Part shown: in pieces, positions 36,838-44,826 of the stretch | Position numbering within the stretch: position 1 is the stretch's first letter | Layout: each line of letters starts with the position of its first letter | Assembly (NCBI GenBank): GCA_964400495.1 | Contig: CAYNTS010000005.1 | Location: 1 to 57,965, forward strand | Reading direction: 5' to 3' | Length of the DNA stretch: 57,965 nt | Source: CAYNTS01 sp964400495 | GTDB lineage: Bacteria; Fidelibacterota; Marinisomatia; SCGC-AAA003-L08; D37C17 | Position numbers and translations under genes: made by a program | The notes under the pieces: model-generated | Seen by the model: the letters and a program-made list of their open reading frames with translations, nothing else | Told to the model about the DNA's origin: nothing | Databases searched by the model: none

Positions 36838-36998
36838 TGTGAATTTGAGCACGATTCTTTTTCAACAGAAGAACAACTGCAATCTTTTCCAGTACCACCA
36901 CAAGAACCTTTTAAGTTTCGTCCAGAAACAATGGTCCCAATTGCCATAAGTAAAACAGCAACCAATAGAATTATAACCGTAATTATTAACGTAGTCAT
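36834..36998 (-). CDS. nqrM: NqrM-like Na+-NQR maturation protein (small, minus strand)
   Basis: A 54-residue gene in what otherwise looks like a gap. One N-terminal membrane helix is followed by GRNLKGSCGGTGKDCSC and a Cys-containing tail, giving four cysteines (C33, C40, C42, C50). The membrane anchor plus the (I/L)KGSCGG...C-x-C pattern is that of NqrM (DUF539), which helps assemble the NqrD/E iron centre. In Vibrio and other bacteria nqrM usually follows apbE on the same strand; here it is on the opposite strand, tail to tail with apbE (4-bp overlap), and its start is 46 bp from the divergent antiporter gene. A FeoB-associated Cys-rich protein is the main alternative, but the context argues for NqrM. 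Confidence 0.82.
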   Translation of the reverse strand: MTTLIITVIILLVAVLLMAIGTIVSGRNLKGSCGGTGKDCSCSSVEKESCSNSH

Positions 36999-37044
36999 GG
37001 TTGTAATTTACACACTAATTTAGGGTAATATTTTAGGATAATAA

Positions 37045-38568
37045 ATGAACAAGAAATTTTTAACAATAATTGTAATTTCAATATTTGGGAGCATGCTTTT
37101 TACCAATTTAATGGCAACCGATGGTAATGCCCAGCATGAACTTATAGATAAGCAAGAACAAACTCATGAAATCTCTCATGAAAATGACCATAGTGACCAT
37201 CATTCAATCCATTTAGATGGTGCTCATGTATCATTATTTTGGATTATTCCATTTATTGGTATTCTTTTATCAATTGCAGTCCTACCCCTTGTAGCACCAA
37301 CAGTATGGCACCATCATTATGGGAAAATTTCATTATTATGGGGCATGGTATTTTTTATTTCATTTTGGATTGCACATGGAACTTCAATGGCATTTTTCTA
37401 TTTATCAGAAGTTTATTTAGGTGAATTTATTCCATTTATTGTGTTACTTTTATCCCTATACACAGTTTCAGGTGGAATTAGATTAAAAGGAACATTGAGG
37501 GGTTCACCAATAGTAAATACAGCTATATTACTAATTGGTACAGTTTTGGCTTCATGGATGGGTACAACAGGTGCAGCGATGTTATTAATCCGACCTTTAA
37601 TTAAAGCGAACTCATGGAGAAAATATCAAGTTCATACTGTAGTATTTTTCATTTTCCTAGTTGCAAATATTGGAGGTTCTTTAACCCCTTTAGGTGATCC
37701 ACCATTATTCTTAGGGTTTTTAAAAGGAGTTTCATTCTTTTGGACAACCAAATATATGCTGTTTCCTATGATTATAACAGCTTCAATATTGTTAGTAGTA
37801 TATTTTATAATTGATTCAATTTTATTGAAAAAAGAAAATGCTGTACCAAGTGATGATGGGACAAAAATTAAACTGGGGTTAGATGGCAAGAAAAATCTCA
37901 TATTGCTTCCTGTAGTAGTGGGCGCAGTTGTACTTTCTGGTATTTGGCATTCAGATATTACCAATCCTGCTGATGTTGCAATAACATTGTTTCATACACC
38001 TATGATGACGTTTGGAACACTTGCACAGATAGCAATATTATTAGCTGTAACATTTGTTTCATTAAAATTTACACCTGCTACATCTTCTGCACGAACAGGT
38101 AATGGGTTCACTTGGGAACCAATATTGGAAGTAGCCAAACTTTTTGCTACTATATTTCTAACAATGGTTCCTGCCATTGCAATCCTTAAAGCAGGTGCTA
38201 ATGGGGCTTTGGCACCAGTTATTAGTTTAGTTTCAAATAATGGGGATCCAGTAAATAGTATGTACTTTTGGTGTACAGGTATATTATCTAGCTTCCTTGA
38301 TAATGCCCCAACTTATGTTGTATTTTTTAATACAGCTGGTGGAGATGCAGTACAGTTAATGGGTGAGATGGCTCAAACATTACTTGCAATATCTGCTGGT
38401 GCTGTGTTTATGGGAGCCAACACATATATTGGAAATGCTCCAAATTTCATGGTTAAATCAATTGCAGAAGAAAACAAAATCAAAATGCCAAGTTTCTTTG
38501 GATATATGGGATGGTCTGTAGTAATTCTTATTCCTATATTTATCTTTGTAACTTTCATATTATTTTAA
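37045..38568 (+). CDS. Na+/H+ antiporter-like protein of the ion-transporter superfamily
   Basis: The protein has 507 residues. A signal-like N-terminus is followed by a His-rich segment (eight His between residues 31 and 61), then about eleven or twelve helices. Features such as WMGTTGAAMLLIRPLI, NIGGSLTPLGDPPLFLGF and SSFLDNAPTYVVFFN match the NhaD/CitMHS-like branch, where the GDPP and DNAP hairpins bind the ions. Inferred role: exchanging Na+ for H+ beside the Na+-pumping NQR. AGGA at 37034-37037 precedes the ATG. A citrate or other anion transporter of the same fold is possible. Confidence 0.8.
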   Translation: MNKKFLTIIVISIFGSMLFTNLMATDGNAQHELIDKQEQTHEISHENDHSDHHSIHLDGAHVSLFWIIPFIGILLSIAVLPLVAPTVWHHHYGKISLLWGMVFFISFWIAHGTSMAFFYLSEVYLGEFIPFIVLLLSLYTVSGGIRLKGTLRGSPIVNTAILLIGTVLASWMGTTGAAMLLIRPLIKANSWRKYQVHTVVFFIFLVANIGGSLTPLGDPPLFLGFLKGVSFFWTTKYMLFPMIITASILLVVYFIIDSILLKKENAVPSDDGTKIKLGLDGKKNLILLPVVVGAVVLSGIWHSDITNPADVAITLFHTPMMTFGTLAQIAILLAVTFVSLKFTPATSSARTGNGFTWEPILEVAKLFATIFLTMVPAIAILKAGANGALAPVISLVSNNGDPVNSMYFWCTGILSSFLDNAPTYVVFFNTAGGDAVQLMGEMAQTLLAISAGAVFMGANTYIGNAPNFMVKSIAEENKIKMPSFFGYMGWSVVILIPIFIFVTFILF

Positions 38569-38579
38569 GGAGATGATGA

Positions 38580-39023
38580 ATGTTTAAACATATACTTGTA
38601 CCAACAGATTTAAGTAATAAAGCTGAATTAGCATTTAATAAAGCAGTATTTTTAGCACATCAATTTAATTCTGAAATCACCTTGTTAAATGTGCATGAAG
38701 AGTTTCAATCTAAAGAAGAATTAATTATGAGCCGTGTTAGTGTCGAAAATCTCCAAGAAGAGTACAGAACTATTGCACTAGATGCTAAAAATAATATGAA
38801 GAAATTGATTGTTGATTTGCATGCAGAAGATATTAATATTCATGTACTACTTCGAGAGGGAAAACCATCTAAAGAAATAATAACAGTTGCCAACGAGATA
38901 CAATCAGATTTAATTGTTATGGGCACAAATGGGCGAGATGGTTTAGCAGATTATATTTTAGGCACAACAACCAACAATGTAATTGAAAGTACTAAAATTC
39001 CAGTTTTAGTTGTTCCTGAATAA
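38580..39023 (+). CDS. Universal stress protein (UspA family)
   Basis: The protein has 147 residues, a single UspA domain. It opens with the typical FKHILVPTDLS strand and ends with the ATP-binding type motif GTNGRDGLADYILGTTTNNV and PVLVVPE. It lies 11 bases after the antiporter gene with AAGGAG at 38567-38572, so the two are co-transcribed. Usp genes are often paired with transporters. The precise role is unknown. Confidence 0.92.
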   Translation: MFKHILVPTDLSNKAELAFNKAVFLAHQFNSEITLLNVHEEFQSKEELIMSRVSVENLQEEYRTIALDAKNNMKKLIVDLHAEDINIHVLLREGKPSKEIITVANEIQSDLIVMGTNGRDGLADYILGTTTNNVIESTKIPVLVVPE

Positions 39024-39106
39024 GCTTCATTATAAAATATCATTTCAATTTGGACATACTTCACTTTGAAGACTGTTTATATTTAACCTAAATTTAATGT
39101 TCATTT

Positions 39107-40120
39107 ATGAAGAGAATTTACGAAAAAGATTGGAAAAATATTGAAGCACTTATCCAAGGTGCTAATAAAATACTATTATCCACACATGTAAATCCAGATG
39201 GTGATGGACTTGGTTCTCAAATTGCTTTTTATCATTATTTACAGAGTTTAAACAAAGAGTGTAAAATAATTAATTATTCATCCTTTCCTCCAATGTATGA
39301 TATCATAAATCCAGATTTAATTGTTGAACAATATTCTACAAATCATGATGATTGGATTGCAACTGCAGATTTAGCAGTTGTTTTTGATATTGGAAGTACC
39401 CAAAGGTTACGTGATATTTATACATTAATTTCTAAAAACAAAATTAAAGCAATTACTATTGATCATCATCCTTCGGAACATAAAGGATTTGAAGTAGCAG
39501 TAGTAGATAGTGATGCTTCTTCAACAGGAATTTTAGTATGGGATTATTTGAATTTTACTGGTTTATATAAAGATGGATACCCCATTAATATTGCAAAAGC
39601 ATTATACACTGCACTACTGACTGATACAGGTTCATTTAGATATAGTTCTACAAGTCCCTTTTGTCATGCAATGGCTTCAAATTTGATTTCATGTGGAGTT
39701 GATCCTTACGAAATTTATAGTTCAATTTATGAACAACGAGAAAAACACCAGATTGAACTAATGGCATTAATAATCCAATCTGTTCAATATTCACAAGATA
39801 GTAAATATGCATGGGTTGTAATTACGCAAGAAATGTTGGATTTGACGGGTGCAACTCCTCTAGATACTGAAGGAACAGCTGATTTTTTACGAACAATAAA
39901 AGGAGTTGAAGTTTCGTTTGTTCTTATCGAATTACTTAACGGAAATTTGAAAATTAGTTTCCGCTCAAGAGGAAAAGTTGTTATAAATGATATAGCTCAA
40001 TATTTTGCTGGTGGTGGGCACAAATTTGCAGCAGGTGCAAAAGTTGATGGTTTTGCTACAAAAGATATAGTTAAAAAAATACAAGAATTGTTAAATATGA
40101 AATTGAAAGGATTGAAATAG
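39107..40120 (+). CDS. nrnA: DHH-family phosphoesterase (NrnA-like oligoribonuclease/pAp phosphatase)
   Basis: The protein has 337 residues. The DHH domain shows STHVNPDGDGLGS, a VVFDIG segment and TIDHHPS (manganese ligands), then TALLTDTGSFRYS. The C-terminal DHHA1 domain has SFRSRG and the glycine-rich GGGHKFAAGA. The family degrades short oligonucleotides and 3',5'-bisphosphate nucleotides in the cytoplasm. An 83-bp gap before it has no clear promoter. The dCTP deaminase GTG follows its stop directly. Confidence 0.9.
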   Translation: MKRIYEKDWKNIEALIQGANKILLSTHVNPDGDGLGSQIAFYHYLQSLNKECKIINYSSFPPMYDIINPDLIVEQYSTNHDDWIATADLAVVFDIGSTQRLRDIYTLISKNKIKAITIDHHPSEHKGFEVAVVDSDASSTGILVWDYLNFTGLYKDGYPINIAKALYTALLTDTGSFRYSSTSPFCHAMASNLISCGVDPYEIYSSIYEQREKHQIELMALIIQSVQYSQDSKYAWVVITQEMLDLTGATPLDTEGTADFLRTIKGVEVSFVLIELLNGNLKISFRSRGKVVINDIAQYFAGGGHKFAAGAKVDGFATKDIVKKIQELLNMKLKGLK

Positions 40121-40684
40121 GTGTCTATTAAGAGTGATAATTGGATTGAAAAAATGTCCTTAGAGCAAGAAATGATTACTCCCTATGTTTCAAAACAAGT
40201 ACGTGATGGCATGATTTCGTATGGGGTTTCATCTTATGGATATGATATTAGAGTTGCTGATGAATATAAAATTTTCACAAATGTAAATAATAGTGTAATT
40301 GACCCAAAGAAATTTGTAAAAGAATCATTTGTTGATTTTAAAGGAGATGTATGTATTGTACCTCCAAACAGTTTTGCACTTGCAAGAAGTGTTGAATATT
40401 TTAAAATTCCAAGGAATGTTTTAACAATATGTGTTGGGAAATCTACCTATGCCCGTTGCGGAATAATAGTAAATGTTACTCCATTCGAGCCAGAATGGGA
40501 GGGTTATGTTACTTTGGAGATTTCTAATACTACACCACTTCCTGCAAAAATTTATTCAAATGAAGGGTTATGTCAAGTATTGTTTTTTGAATCTGATGAA
40601 GATTGTAGAATTTCATATAAAGATAAGGCAGGAAAGTATCAAGGACAATCTGGAATTACTTTACCGAGGATGAAAGAAAATTAA
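40121..40684 (+). CDS. dcd: dCTP deaminase
   Basis: The protein has 187 residues from a GTG start. It belongs to the dUTPase-fold family, with GKSTYARCGIIVNVTPFEPEWEGYVTLEISN containing the Ser/Arg site and the catalytic Glu (in TLEISN), and YQGQSGITLP at the C-terminus. It deaminates dCTP to dUTP for thymidylate synthesis. The last base overlaps the ispH ATG. Confidence 0.95.
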   Translation: MSIKSDNWIEKMSLEQEMITPYVSKQVRDGMISYGVSSYGYDIRVADEYKIFTNVNNSVIDPKKFVKESFVDFKGDVCIVPPNSFALARSVEYFKIPRNVLTICVGKSTYARCGIIVNVTPFEPEWEGYVTLEISNTTPLPAKIYSNEGLCQVLFFESDEDCRISYKDKAGKYQGQSGITLPRMKEN

Positions 40685-41526
40685 TGAGAATAAACATTGC
40701 TAAAGATTCGGGATATTGTTCAGGTGTTAAAGATGCTGTTAATATGGCATACGATATAACTGATGAATTTGGTAATGTGTATATGCTAGGTGATGTTGTT
40801 CATAATGAACGAGTTGTGAAAGATTTGGAAAATGCTGGTACTAAAGTTGTAAAGTCACTTGATGAAGTTCCAAAAGATAGCCCAGTTTTATTTAGAGCAC
40901 ATGGAACTGTTAATGAAACGTGGAATAAAGCAAAACGTAACAACTTAAATATAATTGATGCTACGTGCCCCTTAGTACATGAAATCCATAATGAAGTAAA
41001 AAAACTTTCTAAGGATGGAAGAAAAATCATCATAATTGGAGATCACGGGCATGATGAAGTAGTTGCAATTGCAGACCAAGTAGATAATGCTGTTGTTATT
41101 GCATCTTTTGAAGAAGCAAAAGAATTGAAAACAATGAAATCAATTGGTGTTGTTTCACAATCAACTCAAATGATAGAGAACGTTCAAAAAATAATAAATG
41201 TGTTGATTACAAAAACCTCAGATTTACATTTTATAAATACAATTTGTTATCCTACAAAACGCAATCAAGAACAAATAAAAGTATTGGCAACTCAAAATGA
41301 GTTGATGATTATAATTGGATCATTTACGAGCGCAAACTCAAAAAGATTGACCGAGTTAGCTCTTGAAAGAAATCAAAATTCATATCAAGTTGAGAGTGCA
41401 GTAGATTTAAAACGTGAATGGTTCACCAATATTGAAACAGTTGGAATATCAGCTGGTGCATCCACTCCAGAATATTTAATTGGGGAAGTGAAAGACAGAA
41501 TTCTAAACATATCTAAGGGGATTTAA
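40684..41526 (+). CDS. ispH: 4-hydroxy-3-methylbut-2-enyl diphosphate reductase
   Basis: The protein has 280 residues. The three [4Fe-4S] ligands are visible: C12 (GYCSGV), C95 (DATCPLV) and C188 (TICYPTKRNQ). H40 and H73 (FRAHGT) are the substrate-phosphate histidines. It is the last step of the MEP isoprenoid pathway, giving IPP and DMAPP. The gene overlaps dcd by one base and precedes pdxS by two; dxs, the first MEP step, lies three genes downstream. Confidence 0.96.
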   Translation: MRINIAKDSGYCSGVKDAVNMAYDITDEFGNVYMLGDVVHNERVVKDLENAGTKVVKSLDEVPKDSPVLFRAHGTVNETWNKAKRNNLNIIDATCPLVHEIHNEVKKLSKDGRKIIIIGDHGHDEVVAIADQVDNAVVIASFEEAKELKTMKSIGVVSQSTQMIENVQKIINVLITKTSDLHFINTICYPTKRNQEQIKVLATQNELMIIIGSFTSANSKRLTELALERNQNSYQVESAVDLKREWFTNIETVGISAGASTPEYLIGEVKDRILNISKGI

Positions 41527-41528
41527 AA

Positions 41529-42410
41529 ATGAAAAAAGGTACTTTTGAAATAAAAGTAGGATTAGCAGAAATGCTTAAAGGTGGCGTAATTATGGACGTT
41601 ACAAATGTTGATCAAGCAAAAATAGCAGAAGATTCTGGGGCTGCTGCTGTTATGGCGCTGGAGCGAATTCCGGCTGATATTAGGCGTGATGGTGGAATTT
41701 CACGAATGTCAGACCCTAAAATGATTCAAGAAATTCAGAAAGAAGTAACAATACCTGTAATGGCAAAATGTAGAATTGGTCATTTTGTTGAAGCACAAAT
41801 ATTAGAAGCAATTGAAATTGACTTTATCGATGAAAGTGAAGTATTAACCCCTGCAGATGAAAACAATCATGTATATAAACATGATTTCAAAGCACCTTTT
41901 GTATGTGGTGCTAGAAATTTAGGTGAGGCATTACGACGAATTGGTGAAGGTGCTGCAATGATTAGAACCAAAGGCGAGGCAGGGTCTGGAAATATTGTTG
42001 AAGCTGTTCGTCACATGCGTACAATTATAAATGATATTAAAGAATTAACCACCTTGGACTCAACTCAGCTTATGGCAAAAGCACGGGATTTACAAGCCCC
42101 ATTTGAATTAGTTAAACAAGTTGCTAAATTGGGAAAACTTCCTGTACCTAATTTTAGTGCAGGTGGGATTGCAACTCCAGCAGATGCGGCATTGATGATG
42201 CAACTAGGTGCTGAATCTGTATTCGTTGGCTCAGGAATATTTAAATCTGACGACCCTGAGATACGGGCAAAAGCAGTTGTGAATGCAACAACTTATTTTA
42301 ATGATCCATCGAAATTGGCTGAAATTTCAACTGGTCTTCAATCTGCAATGAAAGGATTAGACATTTCAGAAATTCCAGAAGATCAAATGTTACAGGAGCG
42401 TGGTTGGTAG
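41529..42410 (+). CDS. pdxS: Pyridoxal 5'-phosphate synthase subunit PdxS
   Basis: The protein has 293 residues, a (beta-alpha)8 barrel. The catalytic lysine regions are visible in VMAKCRIGHFVEAQ and RTKGEAGSGNIVEAVRH; VIMDVTN holds the substrate Asp. It makes PLP from ribose 5-phosphate, glyceraldehyde 3-phosphate and ammonia from PdxT (the DXP-independent route). Its stop shares a base with the GTG start of pdxT. Confidence 0.97.
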   Translation: MKKGTFEIKVGLAEMLKGGVIMDVTNVDQAKIAEDSGAAAVMALERIPADIRRDGGISRMSDPKMIQEIQKEVTIPVMAKCRIGHFVEAQILEAIEIDFIDESEVLTPADENNHVYKHDFKAPFVCGARNLGEALRRIGEGAAMIRTKGEAGSGNIVEAVRHMRTIINDIKELTTLDSTQLMAKARDLQAPFELVKQVAKLGKLPVPNFSAGGIATPADAALMMQLGAESVFVGSGIFKSDDPEIRAKAVVNATTYFNDPSKLAEISTGLQSAMKGLDISEIPEDQMLQERGW

Positions 42411-42970
42411 TGAAAATTGGTGTATTAGCCATGCAGGGAAATTACCAACAACATCAGTCAAAATTAACTGAACTAGGTGTAGAATCAGTTCAAGTTAAAT
42501 ACTCAACTGATTTGGATGATTGTGATGCACTTATAATTCCAGGAGGAGAATCAACAACAATTTCAAAACTATTAACAACTAATAAACTGAGGAAATCAAT
42601 TAAAGATTTTGCAATGAATAAACCTATTTTAGGCACTTGTGCTGGTATGATTATTCTATCAAAATCGGAACCAACTAGAAATATGATTCCTCTTGAAATT
42701 ATGGATTACTCTGTAGAAAGGAATGGATGGGGTAGGCAAGTAGATTCATTTGTAGATAATATTGTGCTAGAGAAGCAAAAGACAGAATTTCCTGCCACTT
42801 TTATTAGAGCACCAAAACTAACTCAGTTTGACACAAATTTAACTGTGTTAGCTACTTATAAAAATGAAGTTGTATGTGTTACTGACGGCAAACATATTGC
42901 ATGTTCATTTCATCCTGAAATTGGAAAAAATACAGACATTCACTCACTTTTAATTAACAATATAAAATGA
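42410..42970 (+). CDS. pdxT: Pyridoxal 5'-phosphate synthase glutaminase subunit PdxT
   Basis: The protein has 186 residues from the GTG at 42410 (AGGAG at 42394-42398). It is a class I glutaminase with IPGGEST, the nucleophile in LGTCAGMI and the His-Glu pair in SFHPEIG, forming the catalytic triad. It supplies ammonia to PdxS. The last four bases overlap the dxs ATG. Confidence 0.95.
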   Translation: MKIGVLAMQGNYQQHQSKLTELGVESVQVKYSTDLDDCDALIIPGGESTTISKLLTTNKLRKSIKDFAMNKPILGTCAGMIILSKSEPTRNMIPLEIMDYSVERNGWGRQVDSFVDNIVLEKQKTEFPATFIRAPKLTQFDTNLTVLATYKNEVVCVTDGKHIACSFHPEIGKNTDIHSLLINNIK

Positions 42971-44826
42971 CCAAATATAAAATATTACCAAAAATAAACG
43001 ACCCATCAGATTTAAAACAGTTAAATATGACTGCCCTTCGTGAAGTTTCTAATGAGATTTCGCATTTTATGAGAACAACTGTTGAAAAGGTGGGTGGGCA
43101 TTATTCATCACCACTCGGAGTTGTTGATTTAACAGTAGCAATACATTATGCCTATAATTCACCTCAAGATAAATTAATTTGGGATGTTGGACATCAATCC
43201 TATGCGCATAAAATTATATGTGGACGAAGAGATGAATTTCATACAATTCGTCAAAAAGATGGAATAAGTGGATTTTTAAAACGAAGTGAAAGTGAGCATG
43301 ATATATTTGGGGCAGGTCATGCAAGTACATCAATATCTGCTGCACTGGGAATGGCACATGCTCGAGATAAGAAAAAAGATAAAAATCAAGTTGTTGCTAT
43401 AATTGGCGATGGTGCGATGACAGGTGGCTTGGCGTACGAAGGCATTAATAATTTGGGATATCATAAAACTCAATTAACCGTTGTGTTAAATGATAATTCT
43501 ATGTCTATTTCAAAAAGTGTTGGAGCATTATCTCATTATTTAACCCGTGTTGTAACAAACCCAACCTATAACAAAATTAGAAATGATATATGGGATATAT
43601 CTGGGAAAATACCTATTTTTTCAAAACATTTGCGAAAAATATTAAGAAAAACTGAAGAGGGTATTAAGGGATACTTTACTCCCGGAGCACTTTTTGAAGA
43701 ATTTGGACTGCGTTATATTGGTCCAATTAACGGACACGATATGGAAGAAATGGTTCGTACATTTAACGCTGTCAAAGAAATGAATACCCCCGTTTTAGTT
43801 CATGTATATACAAACAAAGGTAAGGGCAATAAATTAGCAGAGTCTGATTCTACAAAATATTATAGTATGCCGGGGAAAAAAGTTGGTAAAAAAAGTGATT
43901 TACCAGATTACTCCAAAGTATTTGGGCATGCAATTACTCAATTAGCAGAGAAAAATGATAAAATTGTTTGTGTTACAGCTGCTATGGAAGTTGGAACTGG
44001 TATGTCTGAATATACCGAAAAATATCCAGATAGGTATATTGATGTAGGAATTGCTGAAGAACATGCAATTACGTATGCATCTGGGTTAGCTACTGAAGGA
44101 TTTGTACCAGTAGTGGCTATTTATTCAACATTTATGCAACGTGCGTATGACCATGTATTTCATGACGCTATTCTGCAAAAGTTACCACTTGTAGTTTGTA
44201 TGGATAGAGCAGGGGTTGTTGGTCCCGATGGTCCAACTCACCATGGAGTGTTTGATATTTCATTATTTAAAAATCTACCTGAAGTAATAATTAGTGCACC
44301 TAAAGATGGTCAGGAATTAAAAAATCTTCTATTTACTGCAACAGAGTCTAAATCTGTATTTTTAATAAGGTATCCAAAATCAAATTGCGTAGACTATAAT
44401 GGTGAAAAGCCAGCAGAAATGTTAGATGTTGGTTCGTGGGAATATTTAAATAAAGGTGTGAAAGTTGCAGTTTTGGCAACGGGTAGTATGGTTGAAGTTG
44501 CGACTTCAAGTATTGATAGTATTTCTAAAGAATTATCATTAAATCCAACTATTGTAAATGCACGATTTATAAAGCCGTTGGATACAGTAATGTTAGAGGA
44601 AGTCGTATCTAGACACGATATTATTATCACAATAGAAGAGGGTGCTTTGAGTGGTGGATTTGGGTCATCTGTATTAGAATATATTAATGATAATTTAATA
44701 AATTGTAATTTGATTCGTATGGGAATTCCTGATGAATATATTGAGCATGCAACACGTCAAGAGCTTTTAGATGAGTTAAATTTGAATATCAACGGAATAG
44801 TAGAAAATATTAAAAAGAGTTTATAA
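42967..44826 (+). CDS. dxs: 1-deoxy-D-xylulose-5-phosphate synthase
   Basis: The protein has 619 residues, the standard length. The thiamine-diphosphate motif (IGDGAMTGGLAYEG...LNDNSMSIS) lies near residue 145-180. The transketolase-type pyrimidine domain has GIAEEHAITYASGLA (catalytic Glu) and MDRAGVVGPDGPTHHG. It condenses pyruvate and glyceraldehyde 3-phosphate to DXP, the entry of the MEP pathway ending with ispH. It overlaps pdxT by four bases. Confidence 0.97.
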   Translation: MTKYKILPKINDPSDLKQLNMTALREVSNEISHFMRTTVEKVGGHYSSPLGVVDLTVAIHYAYNSPQDKLIWDVGHQSYAHKIICGRRDEFHTIRQKDGISGFLKRSESEHDIFGAGHASTSISAALGMAHARDKKKDKNQVVAIIGDGAMTGGLAYEGINNLGYHKTQLTVVLNDNSMSISKSVGALSHYLTRVVTNPTYNKIRNDIWDISGKIPIFSKHLRKILRKTEEGIKGYFTPGALFEEFGLRYIGPINGHDMEEMVRTFNAVKEMNTPVLVHVYTNKGKGNKLAESDSTKYYSMPGKKVGKKSDLPDYSKVFGHAITQLAEKNDKIVCVTAAMEVGTGMSEYTEKYPDRYIDVGIAEEHAITYASGLATEGFVPVVAIYSTFMQRAYDHVFHDAILQKLPLVVCMDRAGVVGPDGPTHHGVFDISLFKNLPEVIISAPKDGQELKNLLFTATESKSVFLIRYPKSNCVDYNGEKPAEMLDVGSWEYLNKGVKVAVLATGSMVEVATSSIDSISKELSLNPTIVNARFIKPLDTVMLEEVVSRHDIIITIEEGALSGGFGSSVLEYINDNLINCNLIRMGIPDEYIEHATRQELLDELNLNINGIVENIKKSL

